A stretch of DNA of 22,108 nucleotides, taken from NCBI GenBank assembly GCA_016721305.1, contig JADKIH010000024.1, positions 1-22,108 on the forward strand, written 5' to 3'. A model generated the notes under the pieces. It saw only the letters and a program-made list of their open reading frames with translations. It did no database searches and had not been told where the DNA came from. Below, in pieces: positions 9,119 to 17,039 of this stretch (its first letter is position 1; each line of letters opens with the position of its first letter). Position numbers and translations under genes: made by a program. Origin of the DNA: Bacteroidota bacterium. Its GTDB lineage: Bacteria; Bacteroidota; Bacteroidia; AKYH767-A; 2013-40CM-41-45.

Positions 9119-10471
9119 ATGGAATCGACAATCAAAAATCAGCGTTGAATCAGTCATAAAGGAGCAGAGAGTTCTTTCACGCATCAAACCAAAGATGTGA
9201 AGTTTCGGATTGTGCAACTAAAAAACTACGGAACGCTATTTATAAGTTCGAAAAGAAAAATGGAAGGCTTGTGGAAAGACTTATATAAATCATACGATAG
9301 CATATACACTAAGTCATTGTCTTAGACGAATTAGACTTATTTCGCAACCCGAAATTGGACAGAAGCGGAAGACGTACCGACGCCGCTATTGCTTTTCCCT
9401 TCGATGAGTGATAATTTACGAGCCACTTGGTGTTGTATTGATTTATGCCCGTGGAATTATCCTTTCCAATTGATGATGAATTCGCTCGTCGTTACTATTT
9501 CTGCCGGATGCTGTTCGATTATGGGAAACCTTTCGCCATATGCGTTGAATACAGCGCAAGTGATGGATGATATTATTCACGAAACATTTGAAAGAAAATA
9601 TATAGAGATTATTCAGGGCGATCGGAAAGTGAATGAGAATTTTTTTGCTCAACGATACGATTTCATTTTCTACACCGGAAGTCCGGCCGGGAAAAGTGGT
9701 GATGAAAGCTGCAGCCGAGTATCTCACACCCGTTGTTTTGGAATTAGGAGGAAAGAGCCCATGCGTTGTCGATGCCAGTGCGAATATTGATGTAGCGGCA
9801 GGAATTGCGTGGGGAAATTGATTAATGCAGGACAAACCTGCATTGCCCCGACTACCTATTTGTGCACAGTTCAGTAAAGACCGATTGATCAAAAAAATCG
9901 TTGAGCAAATTGAAAGCATGTTTGGTTCCGATCCGAAGAATCGAAGTACTACGGTCGCATTATTAATGAACAGGCATTTGATCGTTTCGAAAACTAATGT
10001 TGGATGGAAAAATTGTTTACGGCGGGCAGACAGATCGTTCCGAAAATACATTCACCGACAATCATGGACGAATCAGCCCGCTTCCTGATTATGCAAGAAG
10101 AAATTTTCGGACCGCTTTTGACGGTAATGACATTCGAGCAGATAGATGAGGTGTTGACTTTCGTGAATGAGAGAGAAAAGCCATTAGCCTTTACTATTTC
10201 CGGTAAGAGTAAATCGGCGGAAGACATTTACGCAGATCGACTTCGGCGGAGCATGACAATGATGTTTTGCTCAGATTGCCAATCACCATTTGCCGTATGG
10301 CGGAGTTGGGAATAGTGGAATTGGTAAATATCACGGAAAAGCATCTTTCTTGCCTCCAGCAATGCCAGAGGTGTTGTGAAAACAAGCACGATCTTCGATT
10401 TGCCGATGCGTTATGCACCATATCGATTATTCAAGCTAGTGAAGAGTCTGCTTATGCATCGATCAAAATAG
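9119..10471 (+). CDS. Aldehyde dehydrogenase, class 3 / YwdH-like, frame-broken
   Basis: NAD(P)-dependent oxidation of aldehydes to acids. The ATG at 9119 opens MESTIKNQR; corrected frames then give KKLRNAIYKFEK, YEPLGVVLIYAPWNYPFQLM (substrate/cofactor channel), SAGCCSIMGNLSPYALNTAQ, FIFYTGSPAVGK, LTPVVLELGGKSPCVVDASA with the general-base Glu at 9741-9743, LINAGQTCIAPDYL with the catalytic Cys at 9839-9841, MQEEIFGPLLTVMTFEQIDE and a C-terminal HLPYGGVGNSGIGKYHGKAS. The end FDLPMRYAPYRLFKLVKSLL is typical of the class 3 (fatty aldehyde/YwdH) branch, and the stop is TAG 10469-10471. Reconstructed length is about 455 residues, normal for that branch. The 202-residue opposite-strand open stretch at 9443-10051 is a shadow. 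It follows the SDR gene at once, suggesting an operon. Confidence 0.85.
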
Positions 10472-10498
10472 GAAGACGAAAAGATTATTTGCAGCGAC

Positions 10499-10532
10499 TT
10501 TGTACAGGATAATTCGAAAAAAAGTAATTTTG
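10499..10532 (+). promoter_or_regulatory. Bacteroidota-type promoter (TTTG / TAATTTTG)
   Basis: TTTG at 10499-10502 and TAATTTTG at 10525-10532 fit the -33 (TTTG) and -7 (TAnnTTTG) elements used by the primary sigma factor of Bacteroidota, with 22 bases between them. The -7 box matches all fixed positions. It would give a leader of only about 12-15 bases before the ATG at 10552, so the DUF6141-like gene probably has its own transcript separate from the SDR-ALDH pair. Confidence 0.5.
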
Positions 10533-10551
10533 TCGGAACACAGACACAATT

Positions 10552-11065
10552 ATGGCAAACTTTACCGAAGAAGGAATTCTTTATAAAGAAGAACAGCGTT
10601 ACACTCACAGTGGATATGGCTGATTATTTTAGCAGTGAATGCCATTATTGTTTATGGATGCATCATGCAGGTTTTGGGCGGAAAGCAATTTGGCGATAAT
10701 CCGATGAGCAATGTTGGGCTGATTATGTTCATGTTATTATTTCTGGCCTTTCATTTTTCATCAGTCGTTTCCGTTTGCAGACCAATGTAAAGTCCGACGG
10801 CATGTACGTTCGTGCTTTTCCCATTTCAATACAAGTATAAATTTTACGCACGGGAAACGATTACGAAAATCATAAGAAGCTACAGTGCGTTTAGAGAATT
10901 CGGAGGCTGGGAGTTCGGTATGGATTTTTGGAAAGGGCGTGCATTCACATTAAAGGGAAATAAAGGGTGGCAACTCGAGTTCGCTGACAAGGGCAAGCTG
11001 TTGATAGAACACAACGACCGGAAGATCTGACAGTTTTTGGTGGAGACGAAGCATTGGGTGAGTAG
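10552..11065 (+). CDS. DUF6141-like membrane protein, frame-broken
   Basis: The ATG at 10552 gives MANFTEEGILYKEEQRYT, then after one frame change WLIILAVNAIIVYGCIMQVL (TM1), GGKQFGDNPMSN, VGLIMFMLLF (TM2), VKSDGMYVRAFPFQYKYKFY, YSAFREFGGWEFG, LKGNKGWQLEFADKGKLLI and, in a shifted frame, GTQRPEDLTVF, ending at TAG 11063-11065. The order (EEQR start, two membrane helices, DGMYVRxFPF, YSxxREFGGWGIR, GxxGxQLEL, LLIGTQRPEEL) matches my memory of the DUF6141 family. The soluble part looks like a pleckstrin-homology-like cytosolic domain. Length about 170 residues. Function is unknown. Frame breaks occur in TM1, at 10745 and twice near the C-terminus. Confidence 0.6.
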
Positions 11066-11130
11066 AATTGAGTCAGGCTGAGATGTGCTTCTAATAGAAC
11101 GGGATAGTCATAAATTATAATACTCACATC

Positions 11131-11677
11131 ATGAAAAGCTTAGTGTATTCAATTTTATCACTCTCAACGGCTACTACAAATCCCCGCAAGGCGACATCGG
11201 CTGGCATCACATGGCGAAGAAGAAAATGCTTTTTCGGCAGAGAATATGGAAGAGAAAAACATTCTTGTCTTTGGTCGTGTAACGTACGAAATGATACGGT
11301 TTTGGCCGACACCTTTGCGATGGAAGAGATCCGCTTACAGCAGCCGGGATGAATAATGCGGAGAAGATTGTTTTTTCAAAGACGATGAAAAAGCCCGAGT
11401 GGAATAATACGCGCCTGATCAAAGAACATGCTGTTGAAGAGATGGCAAAACTGAAATTATCATCTCAAAAGACCCCAGATATTAGGGCAGCGGAAGTTTT
11501 TGGCCTGAATTTGCAAAAGCCGGATTGATTGATGAGTTTTCATTTATGATAGATCCTGTAGCGATTTCGCACGGGTTCCGATTTTTAATGGGATTGATCT
11601 ACGATGATGAAGCTAAGCTAACGGGGACGAGGACGTTTAAGAGTGGGACGGTTTTGATGACGCATTCCAGAGAGTAA
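11131..11677 (+). CDS. Dihydrofolate reductase family protein (RibD C-terminal type), frame-broken
   Basis: The start ATG at 11131 is followed, after frame correction, by TLNGYYKSPQGDIGWHHMAK, FSAENMEEKNILVFGRVTYE, MIRFWPTP, MNNAEKIVFSKTMKKPEWNN, IIKEHAVEEMAKL and a glycine-rich GSGSFWPEFAKAGLIDEF loop, then SFMIDPVAISHG, LKLTGTRTFKSGTVL and the stop at 11675-11677. This is the RibD_C/DHFR-like fold: a D-G-x-x-W-type substrate segment near the N-terminus, the GR-x-TYE nucleotide strand and the GSGxxWPEF NADPH-binding loop. Such proteins are mostly uncharacterised NADPH-dependent reductases, not folate-pathway DHFR. Length is about 182 residues. Neighbours give no substrate hint. Confidence 0.75.
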
Positions 11678-11718
11678 ATAATCAAAGTATATTCGTTTGA
11701 CATTTTAAATTCTTTCAA

Positions 11719-12296
11719 ATGAAAAAGTGCTATGCCATTATTTATTGTCGTTTCATGCGTTTTTGCGCAGACAGCTCCTTTAGTTGGTCAGTGTCCTGCT
11801 ATTTCCGGTGTCACTCTTAATGGAAGAATTGTCGATAGTTTATATTTCAAAGGCAAAGTCACGTTTCTCAACTTTATGTTACATCGGTTGCCGTCCCTGC
11901 ATGAAAGAATTAGTTTTTCTTAATGAACTCGATAGTGAAATGAAAGGGCAGCCTTTTCAAATTTTTGTAGCCCTCATAGCTCGGAGAAGTTGCTTAAATT
12001 TAATTCGGACGAAAGAAATCCGTACCACTGTAAGAAGAGGTTTAGGTGCACCTGCGATTAGTACGATATATTACCCCATGTATACCAGGTTATAAAGTCA
12101 GGCTGATGAATCGACCCATATCCGAATAATGCCGGAGTGCGACAGATATCAAAGAATTCGGAGTAGAGGCTACCCGGTTACTTACCTAGTCGATATGAAT
12201 GGTATTATTCGAAATTATCATTTCGGGATCGATGGAAGAGAGTGATTCAGCTATCGTTTGAAAATAAAAAGCGAAATCGAACTACGCTTAAAATAA
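11719..12296 (+). CDS. Exported thioredoxin-fold (TlpA/redoxin-like) protein, frame-broken
   Basis: The ATG at 11719 opens MKKCYAIIIVVSCVFAQTAP, a signal peptide once one frame is corrected. Next come VDSLYFKGKVTFLNFMYIGC, then the active-site Cys-Arg-Pro-Cys at 11889-11900 followed by MKELVFLNELDSEMKGQ. A redox-active CxPC after a beta strand and before a long helix is the thioredoxin fold. The C-terminal half has KEFGVEGYPVTYLVDMNGII, the cis-proline strand (YPVTYL) and RNYHFGIDG. It ends near TAA 12294-12296. It is probably periplasmic. TlpA-like proteins reduce disulfides, while SCO/AhpC-like relatives handle metals or peroxide; the sequence does not separate these. Length about 190 residues. 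Confidence 0.7.
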
Positions 12297-12310
12297 AATA
12301 AACACCTAGG

Positions 12311-12790
12311 GATGATTGTACTATTTCGTCATCTTATTTTTGTTCTGTCCTCTGAATTCATTTTTCGACAGATTACTTATACTGATTCGACCATCACAGT
12401 AAACGAGATAATTTTTCAATTCGGAAGTAAACAACGGCTACTTTCTTCCGCAATTTAATCAACCTGCCTTGCAAAAGATAAATACACTTATCACAATGAT
12501 CGTGGAGAACATGCAATCAACCCGCCATACTGAATACAATATCGCCAAAGCAGCATAGTATTGATACAATTTTTGTTGATCTGCAAGATACCGTCACCAT
12601 CAATATTCTATTTAGGTTCGTTGTTGATAATACTACACACTTAGTAAGCTTGACCGTCTGATGTGATGGTTGGATTTGAAGGGGAAGAGTTGCGTGTCCG
12701 AAGAAATTTCTAAATCGAAAGTCAGCACATCATAGCGGAAGAGAATGTGCATTCTATTTATCCGCCCCACGATTGTTTTTCGAGGCTGAT
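12311..12790 (+). other. Unresolved coding-like stretch, possibly an exported DUF3298/RsiV-like protein
   Basis: Short + strand segments read like one exported protein broken by indels: a hydrophobic start LFRHLIFVLSSEF from 12311, NNGYFLPQFNQPALQKINTL (about 12426-12485), and DTIFVDLQDTVTINILFRFV followed by VDNTTHLVSLTV (about 12558-12660). The pattern 'P-Q-F ... KIN ... L' followed by 'F-x-V-x-x-N-x-x-x-L-V-S-L' loosely recalls DUF3298/RsiV-type periplasmic domains, but this is weak. No clear start or stop can be chosen. A following run around 12680-12790 adds no motif. Confidence 0.25.
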
Positions 12791-12845
12791 TATTGTATTG
12801 AAAAGAGAAGAAAGTAAACAAGAGGTAGAATGTTCAAGGAAGTGT

Positions 12846-13060
12846 GCGAGTTTGAGTAGCAGTGGGAGTGAACAGGAGTTTTCGTTTTTCGTTATCGTAA
12901 CTGTTATCGCAACCTCGTTAGGCGAGTTTGAGACTGTAGGAGTGAACAGGCGCTGTTACGCTATTGCCATCGCTATCGTTATCATCGCTATCGCTATCGC
13001 TATCGTCCTTCGTGCGAATCTGAGTAGCGTGAGTGAACAGGAGCTTTTATCGTTATCGAA
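12846..13060. repeat. Three degenerate tandem copies of a ~76-92-bp unit next to tRNA-Lys
   Basis: Copies begin at 12846, 12922 and 13014 with GCGAGTTTGAGTAGC-like heads, each followed by GTGAGTGAACAGG-like text (GAGTGAACAGG is exact in all three, at about 12867, 12940 and 13031) and then by TCGTTATCG-type runs. Copy spacing is 76 and 92 bases; the longer second unit contains an expanded hexamer run. The same region can be read as one open + strand frame, but that frame runs into the tRNA gene and is rich in alternating Ala-Ile, so I treat it as noncoding. No transposase or inverted ends are present. Confidence 0.6.
12966..13006. repeat. ATCGCT hexanucleotide microsatellite
   Basis: Inside the second copy of the larger repeat, the hexamer ATCGCT (read also as GCTATC) is repeated with slight variation: ATCGCT, ATCGTT, an ATC, then ATCGCT three times and ATCGTC. 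Similar single units (GTTATCG) occur in the other two copies, which suggests the run expanded from a motif already in the unit. True copy number is uncertain because this part of the sequence is error-rich. Confidence 0.6.
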
Positions 13061-13136
13061 ACTCGGAAAAAGTGGAAGAAGGGTAGGGATGTGGAAGGAC
13101 TTCGAGCCGAGTTTTATGGTTTTCTGTAGTAAACAA

Positions 13137-13212
13137 GTGACCCTGGGAGGCCTGAACTCCCGGTCTGTTGATTAAGAGTCAGCCGTTTCTACCAACCCTG
13201 AGCTACGAGTCA
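13137..13212 (-). tRNA. tRNA-Lys (anticodon CTT)
   Basis: Reading the minus strand from 13212, the acceptor TGACTCG pairs with the 3' segment near 13138-13144, allowing one T-G pair and one mismatch. The D-arm starts GCTCAG and contains GGTAGA. The anticodon arm is GCTGA-CTCTTAA-TCAGC: a 5-bp stem and 7-base loop with anticodon CTT, preceded by the invariant T33 and followed by A37. The T-arm is GGGAG-TTCAGGC-CTCCC with the near-invariant TTCA. CCA is not encoded. The D-stem does not close well (GAAAC where GAGC is expected) and position 66 is A instead of C; in this error-rich part I take these as sequencing faults. The length of 76 fits. Confidence 0.85.
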
Positions 13213-13575
13213 ATTTGGCGTTAGAGTGGGCAAATGCATGGGGCGGAAAAGTTCACTAATATTGAGATATTCTCCGGCTTTTGATTGATCTGTCGGCCCA
13301 ATTTGATCCTTTTTGGGCCCGAGTGGTAACCCATTTTTAAGCGGAATCTATAGTAACACTTTGATGTTGAAAGATTAAGGGTTTTTCACGGAATAGGCAT
13401 GAACGCAGATAGGTAATGCTTACTTTCGGCTCGACACGGTTATTTTTAATGAGGAGTGCAATTAAAGCAATGCAGAAGCTATATGATTTAGTCAATTTGC
13501 CTTTTGAATTCGAAGTGGAAAAAGGAGAGAAGTAATATTTAGATTTTAATTTAAGGATGATAAAACTTATTAATT
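13213..13575. other. Mostly unassigned spacer between tRNA-Lys and the T9SS protein
   Basis: No gene is recognised. A 7-bp perfect inverted repeat GGCCCAA/TTGGGCC sits at 13295-13319 with an 11-base loop and no T run after it. A short + strand open end (AIKAMQKLYDLVNLPFEFEV, then EKGEK and TAA, about 13459-13533) could be the tail of a small gene whose start is lost, but nothing else supports it. Confidence 0.3.
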
Positions 13576-16186
13576 ATGAGAGAAGAAAGTATATGCACTT
13601 GTATTTTTAACAACATTTTATTCTGAACAATGTCTCTGCTCAAAAATGGATGGAGTTGTGGCAACCAGAAAATAACTTTATAAAATTCAAACTGCTTTCC
13701 GGGAATATTGTAAAGAACATGCGGAGGAGGAGGAATATAAATACCGTAGAAAGTGATAATGATGAAGGTCCTTTCCCTGGTACATCTAATTTAAACGCTG
13801 GAAGCATTCGTCGAGCCGCGTGTTTATCCGAGTGGTGATTTATCACAGCTTGTCGGAGCAGAAAATTTCGAAATATTTCTGAAAGGAAATAGGTACAAGC
13901 TACCCAAATCCGATACTCAAAATAATTCAATCGGCTGACGGCGATGGGGCCTTTAGGCATTGTCGGGAAATGCAACAAATGGTCTTCCTGAGAAAAGCAG
14001 GACGCATCACATTTTATTACACCGATCCTGCACATGCCAATACCTTTTATGTCGGTGCGCCTGCAGGTGGTTTATGGAAGACAACTGATAATGGAAGTAC
14101 GTGGTCGGTTCTGAATGAAAATCTCTCTGTGATCGGTTGCACTGATCTGGCAATTGATCCGACAAATTCAAATATCATGTATCTGGCTACGGGCGATGGA
14201 TATTTTTCGCAGAAGAACCTTCTTCCATAGGCGTGCTGAAGTCACTCGACGGAGGACAAACATGGGATACGACCGGTTTGGTTTTTCCGGCGAGTCCGAA
14301 AGGTTGAAATGCGACATATTATTATTAATCCGAACAATCCGCAGATTGTCATGGCATCGACAAGCACGGAGTTTATCGCAGCACAACGGAGGAAGCGGAC
14401 CATGGACACAAGTGGTAGCGAACAATACATTCGATCTCGAATTTAAACCTACAAGCCCCGACACAGTTTACGCAGGAGGTTTGCGTTTCCGGAGATCGAC
14501 GGATGGAGTGTAACTTTCGCAAATATCTGCCGGTATTCCGACTAGCGGTTCACTGCGAATGGAAGTGGCAACCACTCCGGCTAATCCGGATTTTGTGTAC
14601 GTAGTTTCATCGAACTCTTCAGCAGTATTACAAGGGGTTTATCGCTTGACCGACGGCGGAACTACTTACGCTTATGGCAAGTACTCCAATATTATCGGAA
14701 ACGATTGTGTAACGCCCAGTTCGGCTAGTGGGCAAGGCTGGTACGATTTGGCTTTTGAAGCATCTCCGACTAATCAAAATGAGCTTGTGCTTGGAGCGCT
14801 CGGTGCCTGGCATTCGATCGATGGTGGTGCTACATGGGCTTTAATCGGTTGTGGATATTCTTTCACTGCTAATCCACCGTATGCATACCGATCATCATGA
14901 ATTTGAATATTCATCGAGCGGAGTTTTATAAGACGTAAACGATGGTGGTGTTTTTCAGTACACGGGAACGCAGTGGAATGATTTAACCGGCACAATGAAT
15001 ATTGCTCAGATGTACAAAATCGGAGTATCGGATTTGTCACCTGATCTGTGGATTTCCGGTCATCAGGATAATGGCTCTAATATATAGCGGAGGAGTTTAT
15101 CGCGCAAGCTTAGCTGCCGATGGTACCGATTGTTTTATTGATCGCACAAATGATCAAACGATGTATGCATCGATTTCTTCCGGCGCATTTTATAAATCGA
15201 CTAATGGCGGAACGAGTTGGAATCCTTGTACAACCGGCATTACGGCAGCCGGAGCATTTGTGACTCCATGGAAACAAGACCCGCAAGTTCCAACAACATT
15301 GTATGCCGGAAGAACGCAAATGTTCAAATCGTTGAACTCGGCAGGAAGTTGGTTAGTTACTCCCGGTGTGATGTCAGGCGTAAGTTCTTCAGAGTACATT
15401 ACAGAATTTGCCATTGCTCCATCGAATAATCAGTATATATATGCCATTCACGGAACGACGGGAATGTTTGTTTCTACCGATGGTGCTACGAGTTGGAATT
15501 TAAGAAACACCGGAATTAACATTGCATCAGGAGCACTCACATCGGTAAGCGTTGATCCTTCAAATCCTTCGATTGCCTATGTGACACAGAGCGGATTTTC
15601 TTCCGGAAAGAAAGTCTACAAAACAATTGATGCAGGTCTTACATGGACAAACGTTTCATATAATTTACCAAATCTTCCCGTGAATTGTTCAGCATTTGAA
15701 ATCGGAAGCGCTACCGGAAAAGTTTACATCGGAATGGATGCAGGAGTTTATTATATCGATAACACTTCAATTACATGGACGTTGTACAATTCCGGATTGC
15801 CAAACACTCCGGTAATGGACTTGGGAATTTCAGCGGCAGCTCCGAATAAATTACGCGCAGCAACTTTCGGGAGAGGCGTATATGAAATTGATTTGAGTAT
15901 CAACACCGGATTAGCAATTGGCGGTGGAAATGGGAAAAAGATAAATGTGTATCCGAATCCGTCACATAATCAGGTGACCGTCGATATTCAAGTAGAGAAA
16001 CCAACAGATCTTCTCTTTGAAATTTCTGATGTGGCGGGAAAAATTTTGTTTACTCAGTCATATACATATTCTTCTGATAAGGCCACTCAACTGTTAAACA
16101 TGTCTGCTTTCTCCAAAGGGATTTACTTTTTAAAGGTTAGTACGAAGCAGGGGCTATCGGAAACCGTAAAGCTGATAAGGGATTAG
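13576..16186 (+). CDS. T9SS-secreted BNR-repeat (sortilin/VPS10-like beta-propeller) protein, frame-broken in its first half
   Basis: The ATG at 13576 begins a signal peptide (MRE, then VYALVFLTTFY in a shifted frame, NNVSAQ). A conserved N-terminal block follows, WMELWQPENNF and, after frame changes, VEPRVYPSGDLSQL, seen in many Bacteroidota secreted propellers. Then come repeated Asp-box/BNR motifs: TDNGSTWSV, LDGGQTWDT, IDGGATWAL, TNGGTSWNP, TDGATSWNL and IDAGLTWTN, each preceded by a GxxKS/T-type strand. GHQDNGSN at about 15056 is a family landmark. The C-terminus, VYPNPSHNQVTVDIQV to YFLKVSTKQGLSETVKLIRD (about 15946-16183), is a type A sorting domain that sends proteins out through the type IX system and is then cleaved. 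Length is about 870 residues. From about 15080 the frame is intact. Enzymatic activity (glycosidase versus binding) cannot be told; a surface or extracellular location is well supported. Confidence 0.85.
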
Positions 16187-16312
16187 AAACCCCTCCGGCC
16201 GACAAGGTCTATCCTGCGTAAAATTCTCCCGGGAATCGTCTTTTCGGCCGATTTCCAGTCAATTTCCTCTTAAATAGTGCGAAAAAGGCCAAAAAAAGCA
16301 TTTTGATTATTT

Positions 16313-16343
16313 ATTAAACAAATGATTAAAACACTTGATTAAT
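16313..16343. promoter_or_regulatory. 31-bp palindromic operator candidate for the TetR regulator
   Basis: The arms ATTAAACAAATG (16313-16324) and CACTTGATTAAT (16332-16343) are inverted repeats matching at 10 of 12 positions, around a 7-base centre ATTAAAA whose own inner pairs are also mostly symmetric. The right arm overlaps the probable -33 element at 16335-16337, 45 bases before the regulator ATG. TetR proteins usually bind such palindromes upstream of their own operon, so binding here would block transcription of the whole efflux cluster. Binding itself is inference. Confidence 0.55.
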
Positions 16344-16366
16344 TACTTTTTTTGTCTTTAACTTTG
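16335..16366 (+). promoter_or_regulatory. Bacteroidota-type promoter of the tetR-efflux operon
   Basis: TAACTTTG at 16359-16366 matches the TAnnTTTG -7 element at all fixed positions. An upstream TTG (16335-16337) lies 21 bases before it, in place of the TTTG -33 element. The regulator ATG is 21 bases after the -7 box. The overlap with the palindrome explains how repression would work. Confidence 0.55.
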
Positions 16367-16387
16367 TCGCCTCAGTCATTTTAAAGA

Positions 16388-17028
16388 ATGAAATCAAAGA
16401 AAGTAAAGGAAAGCGGCGACGCATCGACGGAAGAGAAAATCAAAAGTGCAGCACGCTCGGTGTTTCATAAAAAAGGATTTGCCGGGACACGCACACGCGA
16501 TATCGCCGAAGAAGCGGGAATTAATTTAGCGCTTCTCAATTACTACTTCAGAAGTAAAGAGAAGTTATTCGACATCATTGTTCTTGAAACGATGCAGTCG
16601 TTTTCAATTCAATGGCTGATGCTTTTAATAACGATCAGACTTCGCTCGAATCGAAAGTTGAAACGCTGGTTTCAAATTACATCGACCTTCTCACAAAGAA
16701 TCCCGACATCCCGCTATTTATTTTAAGCGAGTTGAAAATGAATCCGACAGAAATCGTCAAGAAAATTGGGGTGAAGGATTTGGTAATGAATTCCTATTTC
16801 ATGAAGCAATACATCGAAGAAGCCAATGCCGGAAAAATCGCCATGCTTCATCCGATGCATTTTATCATGAATATGATGGGAATGATTGTTTTTCCTTTTA
16901 TAGCAAGTCCGATTCTGAGAAGTCTGGGGGATCTTCCACAAGATGACTTCAATGATATGATGCAGCAGCGGAAGAAAATGATTCCGCTCTGGATCAAAGC
17001 AATTTTAAATACTAATCCGAATCAATAA
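16388..17028 (+). CDS. TetR/AcrR-family transcriptional regulator (CecR-like position), one frameshift
   Basis: This is a DNA-binding repressor, probably of its own operon. The ATG at 16388 gives MKSKKVKESGDASTEEKIKS, then AARSVFHKKGFAGTRTRDIA and EEAGINLALLNYYFRSKEKL (about residues 20-60), the classic TetR helix-turn-helix with the LNYYFRSKEKLF end. The C-terminal ligand domain (about 70-213) includes LLTKNPDIPLFILSELKMNP and MHFIMNMMGMIVFPFIASPI, a hydrophobic helix typical of drug- or lipid-sensing pockets. One T appears to be missing in the run at 16601-16604; restoring it joins the two halves (SFFNSMADAF) into about 213 residues, the normal size. It is followed after 11 bases by the TolC gene. 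The error is probably technical, as relatives are single proteins and both halves are perfectly conserved. Confidence 0.85.
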
Positions 17029-17039
17029 ATCTAATAGGG

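Noticed and set aside
9443..10051. 202-residue minus-strand open frame
   Set aside because: It is antisense to the aldehyde dehydrogenase, whose motifs (ELGGKSP, GQTC) are clearly on the + strand.
12846..13060. CRISPR array
   Set aside because: The units are degenerate, abut without unique spacers of constant length, and no cas gene is present.
12747..13175. 142-residue open frame with Ala-Ile repeats
   Set aside because: It runs over the ATCGCT repeats and into the tRNA-Lys gene, has no domain and gives low-complexity AIAIAIV text; it is a by-product of the repeat.
1..15080. Large-scale pseudogenisation of 12 or more genes
   Set aside because: Conserved motifs persist across every break, unrelated genes and the tRNA are equally affected, and the breaks nearly stop within a single gene at about 15,080; sequence error is simpler.
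16196..16254. CGGCCGA ... TCGGCCGA inverted repeat after the T9SS gene as a terminator
   Set aside because: The stem is 7 bp but the arms are about 45 bases apart and no T run follows, so a rho-independent terminator is not supported.
16601..16612. Two separate TetR-related genes
   Set aside because: The two open frames join into one normal-length TetR protein when one T is restored; the second lacks any start of its own that fits the family.
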